The position numbers and the translations under genes were made by a program. The notes beneath the pieces are model-generated. The model made no database searches. It was not told the origin of the DNA and saw nothing but the letters and a program-made list of their open reading frames with translations. From positions 62,001-126,000 of the forward strand of contig VXAA01003352.1 in assembly GCA_013399115.1 (NCBI GenBank): a DNA stretch of 64,000 nt. The letters run 5' to 3'. Source of the DNA: Anseranas semipalmata. Its lineage: Eukaryota; Chordata; Aves; Anseriformes; Anseranatidae. This document shows positions 13,301 through 24,900 of the stretch, one piece after another; positions within the stretch are counted from its first letter, which is position 1; each line of letters begins with the position of its first letter.

Positions 13301-16300
13301 GAGGAGCTGTGTTCTCAAGTTAACGAAGGGGTGCGTGAGAAGGAGAACTCGGACAGGCTGGAATGGATACAGTCCCACGTCCAGTGCGAAGGTCTTGCTG
13401 AGGTAGCTGCGCTGCCGTGCTGTACGGCAGAGACTTTTGCCGTTCATTTTGGGAAGGCCGCAGGGGGGAAATGGGAGTGCTCACTCACATCCGTTATTGG
13501 AACGTGATCCACTGCTGATCTCTTGGCAGAGAAGCTTTTACTAAATTCTGCTCACAGCCATAATATGATAAGCCCTCTTTGTTTGTGCCTGATTTTGGGA
13601 GTGGAGAAATCTCCGTTTACCAGTTTAAAACTAACACCATTTAAACAGTTAAACGAACAGAAACAACTCATGACTCTGCAGTTCCGCTCGTGCTGCTGTT
13701 GGGCCAAGTCAGATGTTACCAGGTGGGATTTCACTTAGCGTGTGTTTCCCAGGGTCTCCTTCACACAGCAGGGACACAGAACCCTTCACGGCCAGATCCA
13801 CAGAGGTATGCAGGGTTCAGACTCCCGTACCTTTTGGGACAGCCTTCAAAATGAAGTGTAGCGACAGCTCTCCACTGACTGCCTAAGGAGCCAGGGTCTG
13901 ACAGAGGGAGAGCCCAGCAGGTCTGTTCTCGTGCCGTCACCTCATTGTGCACCCGTAAGAGGTGACCGGACTGCAAAATCTGCAGGCTCTTCTTAAACAC
14001 AACTTCTGGACAGCAGAAAAGTGGCCGTGAGGTAAATGCTTGCATCTGGTCAGCCCCCTGCATTTGTTGTTTGGTGGTAGATTTAACCTGCTTTAAGCTG
14101 GGAATAGTGCTGATACCATGACAGGTCATAAGACAATTTCCCTCCTCTTCATTGGTAGCTCTACGTTCATTAAGCAAAAGAGAAGAGGATTTTGAGTGGT
14201 TTGAGCAGTCGCACTGTGAAGAGGAGCAGGGACTAATGCCTGCACTAACTTGCTGCTGATGATGGATTTTTGTCTCTCCTAGCAACCAGTTTTTAATTCC
14301 CTCACAAACTGCTTGGGACCACGGAAGCTCCTGCACAGTGGCAAGCTCTACAAGGCAAAGAGCAGTAAGGAGCTGTATGGCTTCCTGTTCAACGACTTCC
14401 TGCTGCTTACCTACATGGTGAAACAGTTCGTCTCTTCCGGCTCTGATAAGCTGTTCAGCCCCAAATCCAACTCCCAGTTCAAAATGTACAAAATGGTGAG
14501 TGAATTAAGATGCCCCGTGGTCACGTTGGTACGGTGGGACCTGGCTGCTGATTAGGAATGTTGTTTTGTCTGCTGGGATTTGCCGTCTGGCCCTGTCTGA
14601 TCGTTTGCTGTCATACGGGCGCGTACTGGCAGCCAGACGCACAAATGTAATTTGGCTCAGTCCCCTGAAAAGGACAGACTTCTTTGTCTTGGCTTAATGA
14701 ACACTTCCTTCCACTTTGTGCTGAAGGGGCAGAAATAGCATCAAGCCCACGCTGCTGCTGAGGAGCTGAGTTTGATGTTCAGAAACAGGAGCCTTAACTT
14801 AAGTTTGTGAAAGTTCTTGCTCTTCTACCTCTGAAAAAAGTGGAAGGTGCAGCATGCCTGTGCCTTTTTAAAGTATACCTGTTTTTTTAGGACTCCAAAC
14901 AGTGGCATGAGCCAAGTTTTTTAGTCTCTGTGTCCACGTAGTGTGTGTTCACTCATCAGCGTACTCAACGTTTCAGAGTTGGGGAGATAAGTTTCGGTAT
15001 TGGGGCTGCATTCAGACAGGGTATCTGAAAAATTGCTCCATGCAGGCGGGATTTCCAGCTCCACACTACAGCTCTGCTTACACAGTCCTGTCCCTTCACA
15101 AAGCTCTGAGCTAGGAAGACAGCATGGGGCTTATTGACAGAATAGTTTTTTCTCAGTCCTTTGTTGCATCCTTTTATGGTGATCTGGTTGTTCTTCCCGT
15201 GTCAACTTTCATTTTCCCTGCAGGAAAACCATGTATTTAAATATCCTTGTAGAGTTTCTGCTTATTGCCAGGGTGACGTTGCCACAGCAATGTTTGCTTT
15301 TCTTTCAGCCTGTTTTCCTTAATGAAGTCCTCGTGAAATTGCCCACAGACCCTTCAAGTGATGAGCCAGTTTTCCACATATCACACATTGACAGAGTTTA
15401 CACACTTAAAACCGACAACATTAATGAGCGGTGAGTAGTGCGGATGCAGATCTGAGATCAACCTTTCTGAACGTGGCTGAGGCTGTGTTTCCCATGAACA
15501 GACAGGGGGCTCCGAGTTCACGGAAAATTCCTCTTACAGTGGAATCCAGATTTGCATCTACTGCCCCTAGATAGTATAGAAGAATAGTTTAGGACTGCAA
15601 AGTCCTGCATCCCATAAGATCCTTCCCCAGTCCTAGTCAGTCTTTGATGTGACCCAGCAGTCTTTAATAAAACAGCAGTTCCAATTTCATTTATTTAGGC
15701 TGATATGGAAATGTGGCATAAGATTGAATCCAAAACCTCTGTAGCTTTAGTCCTTGAATTAACTTGGCTTGTGATGCCTCTGAAATCCAGTGGGGAAAAA
15801 ATGGCAAAAGAGCTTGCGGTAAAGTCACCAATAATAAGGAACTTCCTGCTGTGGTACAACCCTCACCCTAAGGATTGTTCTTTGCAGCACTGCCTGGGTC
15901 CAGAAAATCAAAGCAGCGTCAGAGCAGTACATTGAAACCGAGAAGAAGAAACGTGAGAAGGCTTATCAAGGTACCGAGTTCTGTATCCCCCCTCCCACCC
16001 CAGCCAGACACCGGCACAGGGCCTGTTCTGGAGGATACCACAGCGTCTGGGTGGGATCTCACTCTTCAGATCCGTTGCCAGTTTTTATGGTACAACCAAT
16101 CCATTTATTTCTGACTTCTTCATTCCCAGCTCGCTCACAGAAGACCTCAGGAATAGGACGCTTGATGGTGCACGTAATTGAAGCAACAGAGTTAAAGGCC
16201 TGTAAGCCCAATGGTAAGTGAAGGAAATAATCTCAAATTCCTGCAATGTTTGGGAAGGTTTGTTGAGAGCAGTCTGGTGATTTGAGAAATATTGTGGTTT

Positions 16301-18240
16301 CAGCTGCAGCTTCTGAACAAATTAGCCATTATTTAGCTTCAGAGAACCGAATGAAGAAACAGCTCTATGCTGCTCTAGGATTTAGGGATTGTGTAACCCC
16401 ACATCTTCTGGACAGCAGCACAGATGTGTGCCCAAGCAGCTTCCAGACAAGGAGGGAGGTTTCTGCACTGCTGAGGTGTTTCACTGCTGCTTCTGTGTTT
16501 AGGGAAGAGCAACCCATATTGTGAAATCAGCATGGGCTCTCAGAGCTACACGACGAGGACCCTGCAGGACACCTTGAACCCCAAGTGGAACTTTAACTGC
16601 CAGTTCTTCATTAAGGATCTGTATCAGGATGTCCTGTGTATCACCATGTTTGACAGGGATCAATTCTCACCCGACGGTAAGTGTGTGAACATTTGTTTTA
16701 GGAAAAGAATGTGTTTTTGTGACTTGGGATGCAGTTCCTCACCAGTGGTTCCAAGAGCCTGTAGGTACAGTTGCTTTCTGAGAAACATTGTGTAAAAAAA
16801 TACTTCCTCACTGAAGAGCTTGAATAGCTCTCTGGAGCCAACAGTCAGATTTGATCCCACTCTGGCTTTTGTATCAGAAACAGAATTATTTTTTTGTCAA
16901 GTTGGGGAGACAAATTGAAAGCAGAAGTTTTTCTCTGTCATTGTAGGCGGTGCCTGAAAATAACGTGCTAGGTTATATTTGCACAGCAATAGCTTGATAA
17001 GCTTTCTTTTTTTTTTGCTTGGAAACTAAACACATTTTTGGCAGTCGGTAGCATCTAGGATTCTTTAAAAGGTTAAGTGCTTGTTCAGGCCTCTGACACA
17101 GGGTTAATTATTGCCGATTTGCAAGGTACTGCCTTGAGCCGAGTTGCCCTCTGTGTAACTATAGCTTAGTCTTTTCTCCTCTAAGGTAACGTGACTTTGC
17201 CCACCTGTTTCTCTGCAAACAGTTTCTGTGGCTCAGCTGATGTGTAGCTACTGGCTGGGCTTCTTCTCCCAGCTGGAGAGCTGAGTTCATGTTAAACACA
17301 CCTTTTAACTCTCTCTCTCTCTCGTGTTTACAATGGCCACAAAAGAGGGTATATCTTTTCTGAATTGGACTGTAAACCTACTAGTGGCATTATTTGTTCA
17401 AGGTTGTTGTTCTTGTAAAAAGAATGACATATAAGCCTAATTAAAAGCTGGCTGAGCCAAAATATTTAATTTCTTATGGTCTTTGCAGCACTGCAGCTGA
17501 CTTGTAAACAGGTTCCATCACTTAATTCTGACCTTCCAGCTCTAAGACAGGAAAGCATTGGAAATTGGGTTCCTGAAAGGGAACTGTATTTTTGAAGCCC
17601 CTAGATAAAACTGTGACATAAAGGCGTATTTTCCATTTACCATAGCACTTTTGTCTTCTGAAAAGACCCTTTTTTGTCACTGCTGGCTGATTTACACAGA
17701 GCTAAGGGCCAGTCAGATAGGAAGCTTGGGAGTAATGCTCTAGAACTGAATACCTCTGCCTATAAACTTGATCTTTATGTCAAGATTGTCGCTTGTCATA
17801 AATTTTAGTTGTTGCAGAAAGAAAAGTTCAAGTGTGATACTAAAGAAACATTAATGATAGTAGGAAAAGATGAATAACCAAAGCTACTGTGTGAAATCAA
17901 AGCCTGAGTTGTAAGGAATCTGCACGTGACGTGGAGAAACTGCTGCGCAGCCCTGAACTCTCCTGTGTCAGGGGACAGCTTCCCTTTCAGATCATACTGG
18001 CACATTGTGCTGGTCTGCATAGTACGTAGCCTTCATTTCTAAGCTTAATGGCTTGCTTAATGACATCTTGTTTGCTCAACAGATTTTTTGGGTCGCACTG
18101 AAGTTCCGGTAGCAAAAATCCGAACAGAACAAGAGAGCAAAGGCCCCATGACTAAACACTTACTGCTGCATGAAGTTCCAACCGGCGAGGTCTGGGTCCG
18201 TTTTGACCTGCAGCTTTTTGAGCAGAAAACACTCCTCTAA
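10191..18240 (+). CDS. ITSN2: Intersectin-2, C-terminal DH-PH-C2 half of the long isoform (11 exons, partial gene)
   Basis: Intersectin-2 is an endocytic scaffold, and the long isoform adds a Cdc42 guanine-nucleotide exchange module. Coding exons are 10191-10312, 11153-11259, 11906-12089, 12966-13064, 13235-13402, 14283-14495, 15309-15430, 15888-15970, 16130-16213, 16503-16676 and 18083-18240 (stop TAA at 18238). They sum to 1514 bases: two bases finishing a codon plus 504 codons including the stop, so all junctions are in frame. The DH domain spans about residues 12-195 (start [20 protein letters not shown]), the PH domain about 230-350 ([25 protein letters not shown]) and the C2 domain about 375-485 ([33 protein letters not shown]). 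The C-terminus is [12 protein letters not shown]. The EH, coiled-coil and five SH3 domains lie upstream of the window. The sequence is close to the human protein as I remember it. Confidence 0.97.
11153..11259 (+). CDS. ITSN2: ITSN2 exon: DH domain
   Basis: The acceptor is GGCCACAG and the donor AA|GTGAGT. It encodes [20 protein letters not shown] through to KLLK, with the last codon split 2+1 into the next exon. Confidence 0.96.
11906..12089 (+). CDS. ITSN2: ITSN2 exon: DH domain
   Basis: The acceptor is TTCTCTTTAG and the donor AAG|GTATCT. It encodes [20 protein letters not shown] through to DADFKDYLK, central DH helices. Confidence 0.97.
12966..13064 (+). CDS. ITSN2: ITSN2 exon: DH domain core (conserved region 3)
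   Basis: The acceptor is GCACCATAG and the donor AGT|GTGAGT. It encodes the classic Dbl-family segment [20 protein letters not shown], a helix that forms much of the GTPase-binding surface. Confidence 0.96.
13235..13402 (+). CDS. ITSN2: ITSN2 exon: end of DH and DH-PH linker
   Basis: The acceptor is CTGCACCAG and the donor GAG|GTAGCT. It encodes [20 protein letters not shown] through to HVQCEGLAE. Confidence 0.96.
14283..14495 (+). CDS. ITSN2: ITSN2 exon: PH domain, first part
   Basis: The acceptor is TCTCTCCTAG and the donor ATG|GTGAGT. It encodes [20 protein letters not shown] and the PH strands [20 protein letters not shown]. The exon ends in an ATG codon, giving YKM-PVFLNEV; I remember Thr-Pro-Ile at this junction in human. 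Confidence 0.96.
15309..15430 (+). CDS. ITSN2: ITSN2 exon: PH domain, second part
   Basis: The acceptor is TTTCTTTCAG and the donor CG|GTGAGT. It encodes [20 protein letters not shown] through to [10 protein letters not shown], with the Arg codon split. Confidence 0.97.
15888..15970 (+). CDS. ITSN2: ITSN2 exon: PH C-terminal helix
   Basis: The acceptor is TTCTTTGCAG and the donor CAAG|GTACCG. It encodes [20 protein letters not shown], including the invariant PH-domain Trp. Confidence 0.97.
16130..16213 (+). CDS. ITSN2: ITSN2 exon: PH-C2 linker and start of C2
   Basis: The acceptor is CATTCCCAG and the donor ATG|GTAAGT. It encodes [20 protein letters not shown] and ELKACKPNG. Confidence 0.97.
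16503..16676 (+). CDS. ITSN2: ITSN2 exon: C2 domain
   Basis: The acceptor is TGTGTTTAG and the donor GACG|GTAAGT. It encodes [20 protein letters not shown] and [16 protein letters not shown], containing the C2 calcium-loop Asp cluster DRDQFSPD. Confidence 0.97.
16677..18082 (+). other. ITSN2: Last ITSN2 intron
   Basis: This GT-AG intron of 1406 bases separates the C2 exons. It contains a short CT run near 17310 and no recognisable gene. Confidence 0.85.
18083..18240 (+). CDS. ITSN2: ITSN2 last coding exon: end of C2 and stop
   Basis: The acceptor is TTTGCTCAACAG. It encodes [20 protein letters not shown] through to [15 protein letters not shown], followed by TAA at 18238-18240. Confidence 0.97.
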
Positions 18241-19560
18241 GAACACTTTTTTAATTTATGAAGGACAAATGAAGCTGACAGACTGAACATTTTTTTTGTG
18301 AAAGATTCTTTGCCCTAAGCTGGTTATTAAGCAAGAATTCCTGCTGCTTCCATATTCCCTCTTAGTTACTGTTTTCATGTAGTTCCTTGCTGTGTTCAAA
18401 GTTGTTGTTGATCTATGCAAACACAGATGTTACTGTATATACAGTACTATAGCTCAGTGCCTTTTATTATGTTGGAATATGTTGTTTTTGGATGCCAATG
18501 TTTCTGTTTTCAGGGCCATAAAAAGTATTGAGTAGAAATATGGCATCAAAATGTATGTATATTTTACCACTTAGTCTAACATATAGACTGAGGAATGGTT
18601 TAGTTTAGCACTAGAATCATTCCATTTGAAAGCTGAAAGTGATATCCACTGGAATCTTCCTGTCTCAGGATGATAGTTTTAAAGATTAAATGCTGAAGAA
18701 GCCTTAGCACTGGAGAGGTCTCCAATATGTTGTATATTCTTTAAGAATCAAGTGTAGTTCTTTACTTGACTTAGTTCTGCACTGAAATCAGTAACTGCAA
18801 CTTGATTTTTCTTTCTGCTTCAGTTTGATTAATCATTCTCTGCTGAGACAATGTGGTTGTAAAGAATAACTAGAAAAAAATGTTTTAAATACTGTGACCC
18901 ACAATAATGTGGGAAAATACTCTCCAGTTTTTGGTTTTCCTAAATGTAAGTTATTTGTGTACATTTCCGTGGTTTTGCAGACCTCCATGTGAATCTTGAA
19001 GCTTTGACATTGCCAACATGTATATAGAGAGTAAAATATAAGTTTATTAATGTAATTTGTCTACAGATGTTTATTGATGCATAGTGATTTTTAAAAAGTA
19101 TATTTTATTGTACAAGGGAATGTGAAATAATGAGAAAAACTTAGAGGATTAAATTCAAGAAGTTTATTAAAAGTTTAAAAGGTTTGCCTGGGGGAACTGT
19201 TAGCCCAACATGAATCTGTAAGATGAGACTGCTTGAAAGCAAGAACTTTCTCTTGGCACCAAAACCAGGGCTGATTTAAAAAAAAGATTGTTTGTAAAGG
19301 TTTTGATACATTGTAACCATTTTACTGCCTCCTGTAACTGCTTTGTTGAAAAAGCACAGCATGCAATTCTGAACAGCGCATGCCCTTGTTTTCCATGGGT
19401 GCTGCAATACCTCCTGATGTCTGACAGTTACACACTTGACTGCTGTCTGCGTGCCCTCCTGTTACAGAGCTGAGTCAAGCTCTGTTACTTTTAACAGTTT
19501 TCTGTGGTTCAGTATTTCTAATCCTAAATAAAACTAAATCTTGGCAACTCTTGAGAGATT
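18241..19560 (+). other. ITSN2: ITSN2 3'UTR
   Basis: AT-rich sequence follows the stop. The first canonical AATAAA in the plus direction is at 19527-19532, with a GT-rich stretch (TTGTGTCTGTAC) about 30 bases further on, as expected for a cleavage site near 19550. The end is inferred; a later AATAAA at 20646 could extend it. Confidence 0.6.
19527..19532 (+). terminator. ITSN2: Polyadenylation signal, ITSN2 (probable)
   Basis: AATAAA lies 1.3 kb past the ITSN2 stop, followed by a GT-rich downstream element. Confidence 0.55.
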
Positions 19561-21584
19561 GTGTCTGTACAGAGGGAGATTGGAGCTTCTGGTTTCAGGC
19601 TTTGACGTCAGAGCTCCTGTGCAGTCACAGCAGCAGGGAGACAAGGACCACACGTTGTAGGGCCCTAACAGCATAGCGTCTTTAGGGCACTGGCAGCACT
19701 TGGTTGCTCAGTGCTGACTGTCTGACAGGTGCTAGACATTTTGTACAGGAACCATCTCCTCTGTTTCCTGCCTTCTCAGAACTATGTGTATGTATGTTAA
19801 AGTTGGATTCAATGCTTGTACGCTACCTCCAGGAGAAAGTCCTTGGTAGTACCCTAACGTTATTTCACAAACAGCATTTTGCAAGACATTCACTATGGGA
19901 GTTCTGATAAAGATTTGAACAAACAAATCGTTATTTCCTTATCAGTGCTTTCTAAGCTGCTCTATTGTACACTTCTGCAAAGCATGCACATAGGCAGGAG
20001 TACCTCCTCCTCATTCAAAGACAGTTTGTTCTTAACGCCCAAGGAGACTTCTTCCAGCTCCAAGCAAAATTGCAAGAGCTGAAGCTAAATGCAAGCTTTG
20101 CCATTCCCTCTGCCCACTGCTGACATTCACGTTTCTTGCAATGTGAAATACAGCAGACTCGAGAGCTGTAGCTATAGCCAGAGCTGGGGATAACATACAG
20201 ATTCTGCACTGTGTAGAAGAGTCGCCTAGCAGACTTTTTTCTAACTCTTCACACCAGTTTCATCTCTTTTTAACACAAAGACTCTGTCGCTGAGTGCATC
20301 AGCACTGTCTTTGTAGAGCTGAGCCAAAATTAAACTTCCTACAGTAGTAGGTTCTGGCCTGTACAGCATGGACTGGAACTGGAAATGGTGGGAGCAGCGT
20401 CTCATACATTTCTTCAGCTGCTGGATAACAGTATTTCAGAAGCACAGGTTTAAGACAATGAGTTTATTGCAGTTTTCTGGAAGACCTGGCCTGTTATCAC
20501 TTGCTTTGGCAGAAGATCTAACATACATTTTGCAAATGGTACCTTCTGATGGCTGTGCTTGCTGCTGCAGTCAGCTGGAGGACAGGTGACATCATCGGCT
20601 CTCGCTGTCTTTGTGGTGGTCAACGATTCTCTGCCTTCAAACAGAAATAAAAACTATTGTCAGCCCACTCGAGGCCAGGGCTGCCATAGCCCAGCACAGC
20701 TTCCTGCATGAGCTCTTTCCCACACTGAGTCACTCCAGGAAATGTTTCTCTTTGTGATCAGTTTTCCTTCTGGAACTTGCCATTAGCCCATAATTGCTCC
20801 AACCATTACACTGGATAAGGTCTTGGGCCAGTAAGAGGCATAAAACTCCAGGGCAGGGGCTAGGGGGGGTGAGGAGAGTTTGGGCCTGGTTCAAGGAGGA
20901 CATCTGGCTCCCAGATGAGCTTTGATGTTCTTGTCAGTGGGGAGCAGGGCTTCCTTTAAGTGTTGTGTACTGCAATGGCAGAACCAGAGAGCTTTCAAAA
21001 AGGGGTGAATCAGAGCACGGGGACTTGAAAAAAAAAAACAAAACAAACATAATTAGAAAAAAATATCATTCTTCCCTGATCCCAAATGTTTCTCTCTCCA
21101 TCAGTGCAGGCCAGCTGGGGCTTTCTGCTGTTCTCAGCTTAAGTAGCAGGGCAGCATTTTACATCACTGCTCCAGTTCAGAGCTCCCAGAGCTGCAAAAG
21201 CTGAGAACTGCTGCACCTTCATTTTCTAAACACCCTTCAGCTGTAACTAGACTACTGAAGGGAAGCCAGGTGACAAGCGTGTGCTCCAGCACAGGTGCAT
21301 GCCCAGAGTCTGTTTTGCCATTCATTTTCTGTCTTGTACCACATCCCCATAGCATTAGTGATCTCTACTGTATTTGGAGTCCAGCCAGCCTGTAGGCAAA
21401 AAAAAAAAAACCCAACCTGTTATGAACCACAGCTGTGTGATGCAACTTTCTGGAGCAGTGCTTAGCTCCCTCAGCACAAGCAGCTCCTTTACAGGAGCAG
21501 CCTCATGGCTTGAGCCTCGGCACACACCGTACCACAAAGGACACTAGTTGAGCAAACGTGAGGAAAGGCAGGATGGGCTGGGAT
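19561..21584. other. Intergenic region between convergent ITSN2 and FAM228
   Basis: No gene is recognised. It carries two A-rich runs (about 21027 and 21400) and short chance open frames. Because the flanking genes converge, it is expected to hold only transcript ends. Confidence 0.65.
20646..20651 (+). terminator. ITSN2: Possible distal polyadenylation signal, ITSN2
   Basis: A second AATAAA in the same direction could give a longer 3'UTR. The downstream element is weaker, so this is only a candidate. Confidence 0.3.
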
Positions 21585-21790
21585 TCCAGCACGGAGAAAG
21601 CTCAGGGGGATCTCGTCAGTGTGTACAATACCTGAAGGGAGGGTGCAAAGAGGACAGAGCCAGGCTCTGCTCAGTGGTGCCCAGTGCCACTGGCAATGGG
21701 CACAGACTGGCACACAGGAGGGTCTGTCTGAACATAACGAGAAATGTTTCTGCTGTGAGGGTGACAGAGCCAAAGGTATTCCCTGGCTTG
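21585..21790 (+). repeat. CR1-type LINE fragment
   Basis: The segment shares runs such as CCTGAAGGGAGGGTGCAAAG and GGCTCTGCTCAGTGGTGCCC with the clearer CR1 copy at 32265, in the same orientation. It is a diverged internal piece of the CR1 3' region without the terminal repeats. It starts about 60 bases beyond the FAM228 poly(A) signal. Confidence 0.75.
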
Positions 21791-21850
21791 AACTGTAGGG
21801 CTGGCTGCCAGGCTGCATACAAACACAAGAAACTCCTCACCAAAAGCCAC

Positions 21851-21856
21851 TTTATT
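21851..21856 (-). terminator. FAM228B: Polyadenylation signal, FAM228
   Basis: On the minus strand AATAAA lies 28 bases beyond the probable stop and is followed by a GT-rich stretch (TTCTTGTGTTTGT). Confidence 0.65.
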
Positions 21857-21883
21857 TCAAGGCTCAGCTTGGCCAGCAGTGCT

Positions 21884-21947
21884 CTACATTAGCATCTCCT
21901 GCTGTCCACTCCATACCTGAGCGCTTTTCCTTCCCCAACACTCCTTT
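21884..21947 (-). CDS. FAM228B: FAM228 terminal coding exon (probable)
   Basis: The acceptor TTCTCCTGAG joins in frame to exon 7 to give RKECWGRKSAQVWSGQQEML, Met, then TAG at 21886-21884. An AATAAA follows within 30 bases. The tail does not resemble the longer mammalian C-terminus I remember, so the exon is supported by frame, acceptor and poly(A) signal rather than by homology. Confidence 0.55.
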
Positions 21948-24900
21948 CTCAGGAGAAATATAGAATAAAGCAGAAATCACCACAAAATTCAGTTTTAGCA
22001 AATACTTTACTATGCAGCCAAATAGGAGAGACCTTATCTGCTGTAACTGTTGGGCTGCCTCTCAAGAAAGGCATTAACTCTTACCTCCTCGTCTGGTGGC
22101 CCTCACTAGCAATGTAGGCATGTGGTATCTTCAGCCACTCAATTGCATCCATGCGTTGCCGGCTCAGAGGAAGCAGTGGCAGTCCTGCTTTACTGAGTTC
22201 ATTCAGCTCTCTGGTAGAGCACAGTTTTCCTGAAGGAAAATAACAAATGCTTCGTGTGAGCATCTACTGCCACAAGGAAGGATGGGCCCCCCCCAGCATG
22301 AAATGCTTCCAAGGGATACTGATCATTTAAAATACCTGTCTCACACTGCTTGATAATGCCTGTCTCAATAAACTTTCTCTGAAGGGCTTTTAACAGAGGA
22401 TCCTGTAAAGCTGGTATTGAAACCTGTGACAGAGACAATTATTTCATGCTTAAGCACCAACACAAGCATTTTGTTGGAGAGTCTCAAAGACCAAAGTCAC
22501 ACAAATGTGATCTTCAAGATGCTGTTGGTTAGCAGGGAGGAACATCAACCTCCTTTTTGACAAACAAATAAATGAGGCTCACACCTGAGTGGCCTCATTC
22601 TGAGAAATGCTGAGCATCTCAGCTCCTAAGTCAGACCATATCCCATTCAACAGCTCTTGTTGCAAAATTAGATCATAGACAGGAGACATAGACTGTCCTG
22701 GAGGCAGCTGGTCTGAACGAACCCTGAGTGGCACGCTACAATGAAGTACCTGCTCGGTCCACACAGCTGCTGAGGGCTCACAGCAGAAAGGATTTAGAGA
22801 ATTGCACTTCATGGATTTGTGTGCGACTCCACCTACCTCTTCTATTAGGTACTCAAGACTTTGGTGCATTTGAGTAAGTTTCTGAAAAGATCATCTGAAA
22901 TGTCAAGTTTATTTCCTTTTCCTGAGCACACACCTGGCTTACTGCAGAACTCACCAACCCTCTTTAGACAGGATGCTTCCAGCATTGCCACAATGAATTT
23001 GAGACGTGGAAAACAACCCGCCACTGCCTACTGTGCCTCCAAATCTGGACCTAGTATGGATTCACACCATGTTCCCAGTGAAAATCATTTTCAAGCACTC
23101 TTGGATTTAAATGCAGTAGGAGCTGGTACCCGGATTTGTTAAGCTAATAAGGGTAGAATGTGTTGCTCTATACCAGCCTCAGAGCAACAAGTCAGTGACA
23201 CGCTGCCTCCTCTTTAACCATTAACTTCCTGCTGGTCAAAGGGTGCATCTAAAACCCACGGCACAAACAACCGCCGCACCTTCCAGCAGTCTGTGCACGT
23301 CTTCAGGAAGAATGGGTCGTACTCTGACGGGTCATAATCTTCCAAAGCCACAGAGCCCTGCAGGAGAAGCAGGTAGCGGGTCAGGTCTCAGGAGCTATTG
23401 GTGATAGAACAGAGCAGCCAGCCTAGGTGGAAGGGATTACAGAGCCAGTATAGTATGAACATGGCACACTGGAGGCAGGAAAAAAAAAAGGGTTCCCTAA
23501 TTTTCACACACTGCACCTCAGAAGGAAGGTGACTGAAGTGTAACAGGAAAATACTTGCATCTATTTTAATTTATCATAGGCATAAATACATTATAAGTGC
23601 TTTCATGAAGCACCCAGAAACAGTTACAGACTAAAATGATAATCATTACTAGGGCAGTCCGGGTAATGGAAATTCCGTTCAAGGAGAAAGGTTTTGCTAA
23701 GAGAAGGAAACAGATCTTAAAAAGAAAAAAAAAAGCAACACATGTCCAAACTGCAAAAAGTGGGCTCTACAGTAAGTTTAAGAGATTGCTGTGCTGAAGG
23801 CCCTGCTGTTCAAAATCACGTCATCCTATTACAATGTGGGCTGAGGCCTCAGCTGCTAGCGCTGGGTGCTGTGCCACGCACCCACGGCTGGCCCCTTCAC
23901 ACAGTCAGCGTGTTATCACGCATCCATTAGCAGAAAGCAGAGCAACAGCCTGCTCTTAAAAACAAGTCTGAAGGGTCTCTACAATATCCTGGACTACCAG
24001 AAGTCGAGTTGGGGCTAACACAGCAGCAACCCAGGCTGGGGAAACTTCTCCCTCCTTGCAGGCTGCACCGTAGCCCTTGTGGCAGTGCTGGAAGAGCCAC
24101 CCACTGCTTCCGAAGTGCGGAGGCGTTGAAGACTGGGCACCCGCTGGCAGCCCGGTGCGGCTGAGCAGATTCTGCCTCTAGCTAGCTGTGACCCTGAAGA
24201 AAAGGAGACGGTCACGCTACGGCCAACCATCTCACCAGGCATGGCCCTGGGACTGGGGAAAGGAGGAGTTGAGAATGGGAGGCAAAAGGAGGCAGATTTA
24301 AAGCAAAAATATGAGCAAGTCATTGAAACAATGGAGAGTCAAGGAGGGGAGGAAAACAAGGAAGGCTGAGATGGCGTGAAGAAGGAGGCAGAAAAGTGAG
24401 CAGAGAGAAAGACTGAGATGGAGGAACCTGGAAGGACAGCGAAGAGAGAGGGTGTTAGAGGGCAGGAGGAGAATAGAGGAAAGGGTGAGAAGGCAGCTTT
24501 GGAAAGCAAGGGACAGTGGAGAACTTGGAGGAAACATCAGAAGGAACAAGGAGAGAGAGACACTGCACTGGGGGGTCTGACAGAGGAGCGGCAAAACAGC
24601 GGGAGACTTGGGGGATGGAGTAAAAGGAGAAAGAGAGAAGAGAGAGAAAAGAAAAGAGACTGGAAGAAGAGATATAGCCAGGGGGAACGGACTGATGACA
24701 GACACAAGGAGGTGAGATCTGGGGACAGGACAAAAAGCCTAACAGGGAGCAGAGCAAGAGAAAATGGACAAAGAGAAGGAAGAGGAAAAAAAGCACACAG
24801 CCAGAATTTATGATCTTAACCAATTCACAGAAGAGCCCTAAGTCCTGCAAAATGTGTCATATGCTGCCATAATTAATGCAAATTTATGCAAAACAATTGT

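Larger units (their letters stand above)
10313..15887 (+). other. ITSN2: ITSN2 introns between the DH and PH exons
   Basis: These introns are 10313-11152, 11260-11905, 12090-12965, 13065-13234, 13403-14282, 14496-15308 and 15431-15887. All begin GT and end AG. Apart from a long antisense open frame in 13403-14282, discussed under findings, I see nothing that looks like a gene or repeat. Confidence 0.85.

Noticed and set aside
24418..24850. Three 131-135-codon frames over the purine tract, including an Arg/Lys/Glu-rich one
   Set aside because: Their residue bias follows from GAA/AGG/GGA repeats, and frames are open on both strands at once.
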